Assembly (NCBI GenBank): GCA_043777755.1
Contig: JAYWHK010000104.1
Coordinates: 1-11,341 of the forward strand
Length of the DNA stretch: 11,341 nt
Source: CANHEE01 sp043777755
Lineage (GTDB): Bacteria; Bacteroidota; Bacteroidia; Chitinophagales; Saprospiraceae
Direction of reading: 5' to 3'
Both the position numbers and the translations under genes were made by a program. Positions within the stretch are counted from its first letter, which is position 1. Each line of letters starts with the position of its first letter. The notes below the pieces were generated by a model, which had not been told where the DNA came from, did no database searches, and was given only the letters and a program-made list of their open reading frames with translations. Positions 1 through 6,490 of this stretch are shown here, in pieces.

Positions 1-40
1 CTTCTCAAAAGGAAAAGCTATATAATTTTATGCTTATTAA

Positions 41-523
41 TTAGATAAACAAGCCTGATATATCCTCCAAAAATCTGAAAAACTGGAACATCGAGTAAAT
101 AGTGACGTTTTCTGGGAAAGTTACTGTAAAGGCAGTTCTGTTTTCTGACAAGTAGCGAACCTCAGCCTTTACCGTTTGTCCTTGCGAACTGATGCTGTAG
201 GTACGAGTTGCTATGCCATTTCCACAAGCATTGATTGGTATTGTTGCATTTGCCATACCTGTTGTTGTGAAATTGTCTTGAAACGTAACGTTTGCTTGAC
301 CATCGACATAATAGCCTGGGTTGTCAGTCGAAGGAAGATTTTGCAGTGTTTTGAGTTCCAAGGGATGTTCGTCGAGCCATTTTTTGGCTGAACTCATGTC
401 TCCGTTGATAACAATGGTATCTCGACCAAAAGCGATGGGAGAAGTAGTCGTTTGACTAAAAAGAAAGGCAGCTGGCAAGCAAAAAAGCAAAGCCAGTAAG
501 CGGTTAGCGGTAAAAAAATTCAT
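41..523 (-). CDS. Secreted protein of unknown function (160 aa)
   Basis: I do not recognise a family. The first 23 or so residues form a signal peptide: a short polar start, a hydrophobic run LLALLFCLPAAFLF, then SQ as a likely signal peptidase I site. No lipobox cysteine is placed for lipidation. The mature part (about 137 residues) is rich in Thr, Asn and Ser and reads like a small beta-sandwich, with one remaining cysteine (near residue 100). The C-terminus is hydrophobic and aromatic (MFQFFRFLEDISGLFI) and does not look like a T9SS sorting domain. The ATG is the first in frame and sits directly before the signal peptide. The part counted (121-420) is about 43% GC, higher than the neighbouring folC. 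A good promoter lies about 95 bp upstream, so it is probably transcribed alone. The gene is complete by reading frame. An export role is inferred only from the signal peptide. Confidence 0.72.
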   Translation of the reverse strand: MNFFTANRLLALLFCLPAAFLFSQTTTSPIAFGRDTIVINGDMSSAKKWLDEHPLELKTLQNLPSTDNPGYYVDGQANVTFQDNFTTTGMANATIPINACGNGIATRTYSISSQGQTVKAEVRYLSENRTAFTVTFPENVTIYSMFQFFRFLEDISGLFI

Positions 524-619
524 GGGACAAATGAATTTGTTCAGTCCATATTGTTTTTCAAAAGATTCATCACTTTAAAACAATCGGGACTAATTGTTAT
601 AAAAACGTTTTTCAAAATA

Positions 620-650
620 CAAATTTACAACAATTGAGCCGTAATGTCAA
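620..650 (-). promoter_or_regulatory. Bacteroidota-type promoter for the 160-aa secreted protein gene
   Basis: On the minus strand this reads TTG (648-650), a 20-base spacer, then TAAATTTG (620-627). That is an exact match to the Bacteroidota primary sigma consensus TTG-N19-21-TAnnTTTG, and the best promoter match in the window. Transcription would begin near 612, giving a 5' leader of roughly 90 bases. The leader contains only a weak 6-bp inverted repeat (AACAAT at 579-584, ATTGTT at 593-598). Confidence 0.6.
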
Positions 651-666
651 GCCGAAATGTTAAAAT

Positions 667-696
667 ACCATATTATAGGTAGTTGTTATACATGGT
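667..696 (-). terminator. Weak hairpin downstream of folC
   Basis: On the minus strand ACCATGT (690-696) can pair with ATATGGT (667-673), seven pairs with one G-U and a 16-base loop, followed by ATTTT. It begins 18 bases past the folC stop. The stem is short and AT-rich, so it is at best a marginal intrinsic terminator separating folC from the promoter at 620-650. Confidence 0.2.
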
Positions 697-713
697 TTTT
701 GTAACGCTTTCAC

Positions 714-2003
714 TTACAAAACCTCCGCTACGACAAAAATACTTCCTAAAACCAAAACTAAATCATTTTCATTTTCTTTTGCTCGTTTTTTGGCGGCGAC
801 AAAAGCATTTTTTACGCTGGAATAACTTCTGCCGTGTAGGTCAAATTCGGCAGCTTTTTCTTGTAAAACCTTTGCCTCTAAACCTCTTGGAATGTTTGCT
901 TTTGCAAAAAAATAAGTAGCGTTTTTAGGATAAAGAGAAAGAATTTTTGACACATCTTTGTCGTTCACAAATCCAGTGATGATGTATAAGTTGTTGAATG
1001 TCATTGTTTTAAGTTGTTCAATCGCAGAAATTACGCCAGCTTCGTTGTGTCCGCTGTCGGCAATGACCAAAGGTTTTTCAGATAAGCGTTGCCAACGCCC
1101 CATGAATTTTACCATTTCTTGTACATTCAACAACGCATATCTAATGTTTTCGTCGCTGACTGTGTAGCCAAGTGTTCTTAATTTTTCGATGGCTTGAAAA
1201 ACCGTTGCTAAATTTTTTAGTTGATAATCTCCAAAAAGAGGTGTTTCTAATTTTTCTAAAAAAAGGCAATTGTTTTTTTCAATGGAATAAAAAGCGTTTT
1301 GCTCACTTGTTATTTTTTTTATACTAAAAATTTTATCCGCAAACGTGATTTCAGCTTGCATTTCTTTTGCTTTTTCTAAAAAAACATTTGCACTACCTTT
1401 TTGTGTTTCCCCGATTACTACGGGTACATTTTTTTTAATAATTCCAGCCTTTTCAAAAGCGATTTTTTCAATCGTATCGCCCAGCATTGCCACGTGGTCA
1501 AAACTGATATTGGTAATCACACTCAGCTCAGGTGTGATGACATTTGTACTGTCCAATCTTCCGCCCAAACCTACTTCAATAACCGCTATATCTACTTGAT
1601 TATCAGCAAAGTAATCAAATGCAAGTGCAACGGTCATTTCAAAAAATGACGGTTCAATATCTTCCAGCGTTGCCTTGTTTTTTTCAATAAAATCAACTAC
1701 ATAGTGCTTGGAAATATACGTTCCATTGATTTTGATGCGCTCTCGAAAATCTTTGTAATGTGGCGAAGTATATAATCCAACCTTATAACCCGCTGCTTGC
1801 AAAACAGCTGCTAAAAGGTGCGACGTAGAACCTTTTCCGTTTGTTCCTCCAACATGAATACTTTTGAATTTTTGTTGAGGATTGTCCAAATGCGCACAAA
1901 GTGCTAAGGTGTTGCTCAAATCTTTTTTGAACGCCGCTGTACCAACTCGGTGAAACATCGGCAATTGAGCCATCATATAATCAAGGGTCGCTTGGTAGGT
2001 CAT
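714..2003 (-). CDS. folC: Bifunctional folylpolyglutamate synthase / dihydrofolate synthase
   Basis: This cytoplasmic Mur-ligase-family enzyme adds glutamate to dihydropteroate and to reduced folates using ATP, giving retained polyglutamyl folates. In the 429-residue product I see the nucleotide loop GTNGKGS (residues 53-59) followed by the folate-site stretch YTSPHYKDFRERI (78-90). Next come EVGLGGRLDSTNV (143-155), the SFDH...LGDTIEKIAFEKAGIIK segment (167-190) with the lysine that is carbamylated in this family, GRW (302-304), and the C-terminal-domain motif ADSGHNEAG (315-323). The length is normal for the family. I chose the ATG at 2001-2003 because MTYQATLDYMMAQLPMFHRVG is the usual N-terminus. 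The frame stays open 45 codons further upstream, but that part is intergenic repeat DNA. I see no consensus -7 box just upstream, so read-through from the T9SS cargo gene 161 bp away or an atypical promoter is possible. Confidence 0.96.
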   Translation of the reverse strand: MTYQATLDYMMAQLPMFHRVGTAAFKKDLSNTLALCAHLDNPQQKFKSIHVGGTNGKGSTSHLLAAVLQAAGYKVGLYTSPHYKDFRERIKINGTYISKHYVVDFIEKNKATLEDIEPSFFEMTVALAFDYFADNQVDIAVIEVGLGGRLDSTNVITPELSVITNISFDHVAMLGDTIEKIAFEKAGIIKKNVPVVIGETQKGSANVFLEKAKEMQAEITFADKIFSIKKITSEQNAFYSIEKNNCLFLEKLETPLFGDYQLKNLATVFQAIEKLRTLGYTVSDENIRYALLNVQEMVKFMGRWQRLSEKPLVIADSGHNEAGVISAIEQLKTMTFNNLYIITGFVNDKDVSKILSLYPKNATYFFAKANIPRGLEAKVLQEKAAEFDLHGRSYSSVKNAFVAAKKRAKENENDLVLVLGSIFVVAEVL

Positions 2004-2006
2004 ACT

Positions 2007-2051
2007 AATTAAAAAATGAAAATAATTAATACAATTAAAAAATGAAAATAA
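2007..2051. repeat. Two copies of a 19-bp direct repeat upstream of folC
   Basis: AATTAAAAAATGAAAATAA occurs at 2007-2025 and again, identical, at 2033-2051, a period of 26 bp. The first copy lies 3 bases before the folC start codon, within its presumed leader. On the coding strand the copies are T-rich. No protein-binding site is recognised in them. Confidence 0.85.
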
Positions 2052-2103
2052 CCAACTGTTAATCAGTGCTTTAGGAATGAGGAATAAATTGTGTGAGGTG
2101 AAA

Positions 2104-2139
2104 TATGTACGAAGTATTCTACTTTTTACTTCGTACATA
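2104..2139. repeat. 13-bp perfect inverted repeat between folC and the T9SS cargo gene
   Basis: TATGTACGAAGTA at 2104-2116 and TACTTCGTACATA at 2127-2139 are exact reverse complements around a 10-base spacer. Read on the minus strand, the hairpin forms 26 bases after the stop codon of the upstream gene and is followed by TTTCACC, so it could act as a weak terminator or an mRNA 3'-end stabiliser. The stem is only moderately GC-containing and lacks a long T run, so a terminator role is uncertain. Confidence 0.7.
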
Positions 2140-2170
2140 ATACCTCGTACATATTTACTCGTACTTATTT
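2127..2170. repeat. Three degenerate 14-15-bp tandem units with a CGTAC core
   Basis: The units TACTTCGTACATAA (2127-2140), TACCTCGTACATATT (2141-2155) and TACTCGTACTTATTT (2156-2170) follow one another without a gap. Each carries the core TCGTAC followed by an A/T tail. The first unit doubles as the right arm of the inverted repeat at 2104-2139. The last runs into the stop codon of the T9SS cargo gene (2165-2167). Confidence 0.6.
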
Positions 2171-3553
2171 CACCATTTTTTGTGAGAACATTTTTTTATC
2201 GTTAGCAATCAGAACCACATAAACGCCTTTTGGAAACGTCGTAGTACTGATTGACTTTTGAGCAATATTGGCATTTTTTTCAAAGAAGATTTTTTTACCA
2301 GTCATGTCAAAAATTGTTACATCAAACAAGCCATTTTCAGCTGAATTGATTTTGATTTCGTCTGTAAATGGATTTGGATAAATTGTTCCAATTGATTGAT
2401 TTACAACATCTTGCGAACTTGTTGTAATGCCGTACGCCTTTTTAGGGTCAAGAACAAACAAGCCATTTTGCATATCCACAACAATCATATTTTTGCTTGG
2501 TAATTCTGTGTAAGCGCTCCAAGCACCTTTGTAACCGCCCGTTGTAGCGGTAGAATCGGTTTGATAATGGGTGTCAAAAAAACCTGTTTTTACGGGTTTT
2601 AAAGGATTTGTCATGTTGAAAATCTGAACACCATCTTCATAATAACTAATCACAACACGGTTATTTGGCGCAGGAAAAGGATTGTGAGGCGTTGCTTTTG
2701 AACCACCCGTAAAGGTATGTACTGTTTTTATATCTGACAAATCTTTTACATTTATTACTTTGACAGGCAAGCTGTTTGGTACTTCGTCTAACATAACCAT
2801 GTGTTTACTATCGGGCAAAAGCATACTTGTATGGTTGTAGCCGCTGCCTGGATATTGCGTCAAAGAACCCAATTCTGTGAATTTTTTGTCAGCACCTAAC
2901 TTATATATTTTCAAACCACTGTTTCCGCCCGACATATAACAAGTGTCGTTGCGAACAAACATATCATGCGCTGTTGGTGCATTTGGAATGTCATCGCTCA
3001 GGTTGCGAATCAAGGTAGGTTTTACAGGATTCGTCAAATCAAAAACGCTCATTGGCGAGAAGCTCGTTTGGAACTTTGTAGAAGCGATGTACATTTTGTT
3101 TTTGTCCACCCAAATGGTGTGACCTTGTCTAAAAATGATTTCATCGTCATGCACAACTTTCACACTATCAGGCAAGTATGATAAATCTACAATCTGAAAA
3201 GAGTTTGGAGAACCATCATCGCTGATGCAATAAAGGTAATTTTGGTATGTTTTGTATTCTCTCCAAACGCAATTTGAACGACGACCTTTTACAAATGCTT
3301 TTTTGACTGGGCTTTCAGGATTCGTAACATCAAAAATGAATGTTCCGTTGTGTGCGCCTACGATGGCATATTCTCTGCCTTTTTGTGCATAGCCCCAACA
3401 ACTTGCATAACGATTTCCAATGCCAGAATTGGTAGCTGGAACTTCAGTCATACTGTCCCAAGTACCAAGGAGTTTGACATTGTTTGAATTATAATTTTGA
3501 GCAAAAACACTCAAAAAAGCACACAATATTGGTAAAAATAATAATTTTTTCAT
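2165..3553 (-). CDS. Choice-of-anchor-B / LVIVD-repeat protein with T9SS sorting domain
   Basis: This is a secreted beta-propeller-like protein of 462 residues and unknown substrate. It has a signal peptide (1-19, ending SVFAQ). Propeller-type repeats follow, each containing a phrase such as FDVTNPESP (74-82), FDLTNPVKP (171-179) or FNMTNPLKP (312-320), the LVIVD-repeat pattern. A histidine recurs at the start of successive blades: GHTIWV (His145), AHDMFV (His196), NHTSML (His241) and PHNPFP (His290). The same histidines, and the VWREYKTYQNYLY stretch, are typical of the choice-of-anchor-B family as I remember it. Residues 391-462, from IYPNPFTDEIKI to the terminal QKMVK, are a T9SS type A sorting domain, so the protein should cross the outer membrane and be anchored or released. 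The start is the only ATG before the signal peptide. A -7-like box lies about 83 bases upstream. Confidence 0.9.
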   Translation of the reverse strand: MKKLLFLPILCAFLSVFAQNYNSNNVKLLGTWDSMTEVPATNSGIGNRYASCWGYAQKGREYAIVGAHNGTFIFDVTNPESPVKKAFVKGRRSNCVWREYKTYQNYLYCISDDGSPNSFQIVDLSYLPDSVKVVHDDEIIFRQGHTIWVDKNKMYIASTKFQTSFSPMSVFDLTNPVKPTLIRNLSDDIPNAPTAHDMFVRNDTCYMSGGNSGLKIYKLGADKKFTELGSLTQYPGSGYNHTSMLLPDSKHMVMLDEVPNSLPVKVINVKDLSDIKTVHTFTGGSKATPHNPFPAPNNRVVISYYEDGVQIFNMTNPLKPVKTGFFDTHYQTDSTATTGGYKGAWSAYTELPSKNMIVVDMQNGLFVLDPKKAYGITTSSQDVVNQSIGTIYPNPFTDEIKINSAENGLFDVTIFDMTGKKIFFEKNANIAQKSISTTTFPKGVYVVLIANDKKMFSQKMVK

Positions 3554-3635
3554 TGATTTTAAAACATTTTAATGGTAAAATAAAAATTTCAACGTGTAGT
3601 TTCGTGTTGCATTTTTAAAAATTAAGTCAAAAATA

Positions 3636-3643
3636 CAAAGATA
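3636..3643 (-). promoter_or_regulatory. -7 box for the T9SS cargo gene
   Basis: On the minus strand this is TATCTTTG, an exact TAnnTTTG match, about 83 bases before the ATG at 3553. No TTG is present at the expected -33 distance, so the call rests on the -7 box and its position in a divergent intergenic region. Confidence 0.4.
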
Positions 3644-3678
3644 TTTTTAATAGTTTTCTATTTTTTCATAATTATGTC

Positions 3679-3686
3679 TAAATTTG
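3679..3686 (+). promoter_or_regulatory. -7 box for the PyrR-like gene
   Basis: TAAATTTG matches TAnnTTTG exactly and ends 16 bases before the ATG at 3703, implying a very short leader. No -33 TTG is visible. It lies back to back with the minus-strand -7 box at 3636-3643. Confidence 0.45.
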
Positions 3687-3702
3687 CTCTAAAATAAAAA
3701 TT

Positions 3703-4197
3703 ATGCAAGTACTAAATCATAGACAAGTAAATCAGAAAATAAAACGTTTGGCGATTCAGATTTTGGAGCGCAATACAACTGAGCCAGAAATCATTCTGGC
3801 GGGCATCAATAACAATGGACTTCATTTTGCACAACTCATTGCAAATGAACTCATTGCATTTTCTGAAAAACCTGTTAGACTTACTCAGGTAAAACTAAAT
3901 CCTGCAAATCCGTTGGCTTCTGATATTGTTTTTGAAATGCCTTTGGAGCAAATCAATGGAAAATCTATTATTTTGGTGGACGACGTAGCAAACTCTGGAC
4001 GCACGCTTTTTTATGCCGTAAAACCACTTTTGACTATTTTACCTAAAAAAATTGAAACGGCTGTTTTGGTAGATAGAAAGCATAAATCTTTTCCGATTGT
4101 AGTCAGTTATTATGGCATTTCTTTGGCGACTACTTTGCAGGAAAACATCAAAGTGAGTCTGCAAGACGAAACAAATTTGGCTGCATTTTTACAGTAA
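3703..4197 (+). CDS. PyrR-like phosphoribosyltransferase
   Basis: A type I phosphoribosyltransferase of 164 residues. The PRPP-binding loop IILVDDVANSGRT is at residues 89-101. Before it is a PyrR-like N-terminal region (VNQKIKRLAIQILERN, then EIILAGINNNG with the conserved G before the substrate loop), and after it IETAVLVDRKHKSFPI (117-131), which matches the PyrR phrase AVLVDRGHRELPI as I remember it. These point to the PyrR/UPRTase group. It is a little shorter than classical PyrR (about 180 residues), and the arginine-rich segment near the C-terminus of PyrR (GKNVPTSR) is replaced by YGISLATTLQENIKV. It could therefore be a uracil phosphoribosyltransferase-type enzyme, or a family member without RNA-binding regulation. 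No pyrimidine biosynthesis genes are nearby. I give no gene symbol for that reason. Confidence 0.85.
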   Translation: MQVLNHRQVNQKIKRLAIQILERNTTEPEIILAGINNNGLHFAQLIANELIAFSEKPVRLTQVKLNPANPLASDIVFEMPLEQINGKSIILVDDVANSGRTLFYAVKPLLTILPKKIETAVLVDRKHKSFPIVVSYYGISLATTLQENIKVSLQDETNLAAFLQ

Positions 4198-4254
4198 AGT
4201 TCGCTTAAAGCAATGTTTTTAATCACGAATTTTAAACGAATTGTAACTATTTAT

Positions 4255-4262
4255 CACTTTTG
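4255..4262 (+). promoter_or_regulatory. Possible -7 box for the TonB-dependent receptor gene
   Basis: CACTTTTG differs from TAnnTTTG in one base and lies 35 bases before the ATG at 4298. There is no -33 TTG at 19-21 bases. It is the best candidate in the 100-bp gap after the PyrR-like gene, but weak. Confidence 0.22.
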
Positions 4263-4297
4263 CAATTTTTTATCGTGGTAAAAAATAAAAATCTTTT

Positions 4298-6472
4298 ATG
4301 AAAAAAATATTTATATTTATAACACTCTTATATTCAGTTGTTTGCGAAGCCCAAAATATAAAAGGCTTCGTCATTGACGCAACAACAAACAAAGCATTGC
4401 AAGGAGCAGTCATTGTTTTAAAAAATACAGACAAAAACACCAGTTCAGATGAACAAGGTGTTTTTGTTTTTCAAGAAATTCCATCGGGAAATTATACCGC
4501 TGAAATTACTTTTGTTGGTTATGCAAAAGCAATTGTAAAAGATGTTGTGGTCAAAAAAGGGGCTGATACAGAGCTGAATGTTGCTTTGCAAGTATCTGAT
4601 AATGAGCTAAATACAGTTTTGGTCAATGGCGAACGCAATGACCCTTTTGCTACTTTACAAACCAAATATGTCCTTGGTGTAGAGCAAACTTTGCGTACTC
4701 CTGCGGCATTTAATGACCCTGCACGGTTGGCGATGCAAGCTCCTGGCGTAGTCAATGACAATGATTTGGCAAATGGACTCAGCATTAGAGGCTATTCGCC
4801 CGATGCAATGCAGTGGCGATTGGAAGGTGTGGAAATTGTCAATCCGAATCACTTGGCAAATGCAAGTTCTTTCAACGATAGAGCAACAGCAAATGCTGGA
4901 GGAACAAATGCGCTGAGTTCGCAAATGTTGGGTACTTCTTCGCTTATAACTGGCGGATTTACAGGCGAATACAACAATGTTATTTCTGGGGCAATGGATA
5001 TGCGCTTGCGCAATGGAAATACAGAACGACATAGATTTACAACACAAGCGAGTTTGGTTGGGTTAGATGTGGCTGCCGAAGGACCTTTTTCTAAAAAATC
5101 GAAAGCGTCTTATTTGGTGAATTATCGTTATTCGACGGTTGGTCTTTTGCAAAAAATGGGTGTTCCATTGAGCGACGAAATCATTAGTTTTCAAGATTTG
5201 GCTTGGAATATTCAGCTTCCAATTGGTAAAAAAAGCAATTTGAAAGTTTTTGGAATGTTGGGCAATAGTAGCAATACTTTTGAAACAAAAAAAGATACGA
5301 TTGCTACGGATAGGGATTTGACCGATGTTTATTTTAAAGACAAGTTGCAGGTTTTTGGCGCAAGTTTTAAGAATAGCAACGGTCTTGAAATGGTGTTTGT
5401 AAGGTCGAGTACTGCGCCGAGTTTGGTGAGAAATTTTTACTCAAATGATTTTATGGCAAAAGGTACAGTGTCTGAACTTTACTCACAACCTGCTATTAAT
5501 AGCTTTAAGATTAGTTATACGAAACAAAAAAGCATCAAAAAAGCATCAAAAATTGGATTGCTTATTACGCACTATGAATATGGTCTTAATGAATCAATTT
5601 ATCTACCAAGAATATTTGTGGATTTTGTTAGAAAAGGTAAAAAATACAACTCACAACTTTCTTTTTCCATAGAGAGGCTTATTATACCTAATTATATTAA
5701 TGACGCTGGATTTGGCTTTTCTCCCAAATACTCATTTGATTATTACTTAAAAAATAATAGTAAAATTAATTTTTCAACTGCTATTCAAAGGCGATTCCAA
5801 AACGAAATTATTTCTTTACAAAGTAATTTGAGCTACATTAAGCAAAATAATGATAAAAAATTAGTGTTAAGAACCTTTTTTCATATAAATACAGACGAAT
5901 TTTCAGAATTTGGTTCTCTTTCAAAGATGAGTGACTATTTGTATTCACCTAATCAGACAGGCTATAGAAATTTTGATGGTAAAGACATGGCTTATGGTAT
6001 CGAATCTTCTTTTGAACAAAGTTTAATACATAATATTAGCTATAATTTAGTTGGTAGTCTATACGAAAACAGCAATAGCTTTTATGATGGAAACTATGCG
6101 CTTAAAGGTACTATTAGCAAAGAATGGATTAAATCAAATAAAAAAACAGGTATAGCTGTGTTGTCGATGCTAAATGGAAGTCGCTATATAAATGCAACTA
6201 ATGATAACAATAATAAGTCTTTCTTAATAATTTTTGGCAAAAATACTTTTCAATCAAGTGGTGTTTCTTTCCAAAACTATTTCCGCACCGACCTTCGCCT
6301 TTACCGTCAGCGGGATAGAAAAAATTGGAGTTCGACATTTAGTCTTGACATTCAGAATGTTACGAATCAAAAAAATATTGCTTTTCAATACAATGACTTT
6401 ATCGCTAAAAAAACATTGACCAAATACCAGAATGGATTGATTCCGATTTTGGGCTGGAGAGCGAATTTTTAA
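4298..6472 (+). CDS. TonB-dependent outer-membrane receptor with carboxypeptidase-regulatory-like domain
   Basis: This outer-membrane barrel should take up a substrate using TonB energy. The substrate cannot be told from the sequence. A signal peptide (1-19, VVCEAQ) is followed by a CarboxypepD_reg-like domain (about 20-98; IKGFVIDATTNKALQGA, then EITFVGY). The plug covers about 112-240 and contains AAFNDPARLAMQAPGVVNDNDLANGLSIRGYSPDAMQWRLEGVEI, a pattern of Bacteroidota receptors. A barrel follows and ends in GLIPILGWRANF with the terminal Phe expected of outer-membrane proteins. At 724 residues it is at the short end for this type. There is no SusD-like partner. The EamA transporter begins 18 bp downstream, so the two are probably cotranscribed. 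The barrel-coding part from about residue 391 to 647 is much more AT-rich than the rest. The start is the ATG directly before the signal peptide. Confidence 0.93.
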   Translation: MKKIFIFITLLYSVVCEAQNIKGFVIDATTNKALQGAVIVLKNTDKNTSSDEQGVFVFQEIPSGNYTAEITFVGYAKAIVKDVVVKKGADTELNVALQVSDNELNTVLVNGERNDPFATLQTKYVLGVEQTLRTPAAFNDPARLAMQAPGVVNDNDLANGLSIRGYSPDAMQWRLEGVEIVNPNHLANASSFNDRATANAGGTNALSSQMLGTSSLITGGFTGEYNNVISGAMDMRLRNGNTERHRFTTQASLVGLDVAAEGPFSKKSKASYLVNYRYSTVGLLQKMGVPLSDEIISFQDLAWNIQLPIGKKSNLKVFGMLGNSSNTFETKKDTIATDRDLTDVYFKDKLQVFGASFKNSNGLEMVFVRSSTAPSLVRNFYSNDFMAKGTVSELYSQPAINSFKISYTKQKSIKKASKIGLLITHYEYGLNESIYLPRIFVDFVRKGKKYNSQLSFSIERLIIPNYINDAGFGFSPKYSFDYYLKNNSKINFSTAIQRRFQNEIISLQSNLSYIKQNNDKKLVLRTFFHINTDEFSEFGSLSKMSDYLYSPNQTGYRNFDGKDMAYGIESSFEQSLIHNISYNLVGSLYENSNSFYDGNYALKGTISKEWIKSNKKTGIAVLSMLNGSRYINATNDNNNKSFLIIFGKNTFQSSGVSFQNYFRTDLRLYRQRDRKNWSSTFSLDIQNVTNQKNIAFQYNDFIAKKTLTKYQNGLIPILGWRANF
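5461..6240 (+). other. AT-rich block inside the receptor barrel
   Basis: By hand count 4621-5160 is about 45% GC (241 of 540) and 5161-5460 about 35%. 5461-6240 is about 28% (220 of 780), and 6241-6470 rises again to about 35%. Inside the block codons such as AGA, ATA, TTA and AAT dominate. Just after it CGC, CTT and CGT codons return (near 6282-6316, FRTDLRLYRQR). The reading frame is intact throughout. This could reflect exchange of a barrel segment or only relaxed constraint on surface loops. Confidence 0.55.
5531..5552 (+). repeat. 11-bp tandem duplication within the receptor gene
   Basis: AGCATCAAAAA is present twice in tandem (5531-5541, 5542-5552). The unit is not a multiple of three, so the copies encode different residues (SIKKASKI). 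The frame remains open, and the barrel-like sequence continues after it. It lies near the left edge of the AT-rich block. Confidence 0.7.
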
Positions 6473-6490
6473 AAGAACTAAAAATCTTAT

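Noticed and set aside
524..612. A riboswitch in the 90-base leader of the 160-aa protein gene
   Set aside because: Only a 6-bp AT-rich inverted repeat is visible, with no conserved aptamer core that I recognise.
2004..2138. A 45-residue N-terminal extension of FolC from an ATG at 2138
   Set aside because: It translates the direct and inverted repeats of the intergenic region, has no similarity to FolC, and the standard N-terminus starts at 2003.
2104..2139. The inverted repeat as the end of an insertion sequence
   Set aside because: There is no transposase gene, no second copy of the element, and no target-site duplication around the block.
4519..5047. Minus-strand ORFs of 88 and 130 codons inside the receptor gene
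   Set aside because: They lie opposite the conserved plug-coding region, have no recognisable domain, and have low-complexity Cys/Ser/Ile-rich composition typical of antisense frames.
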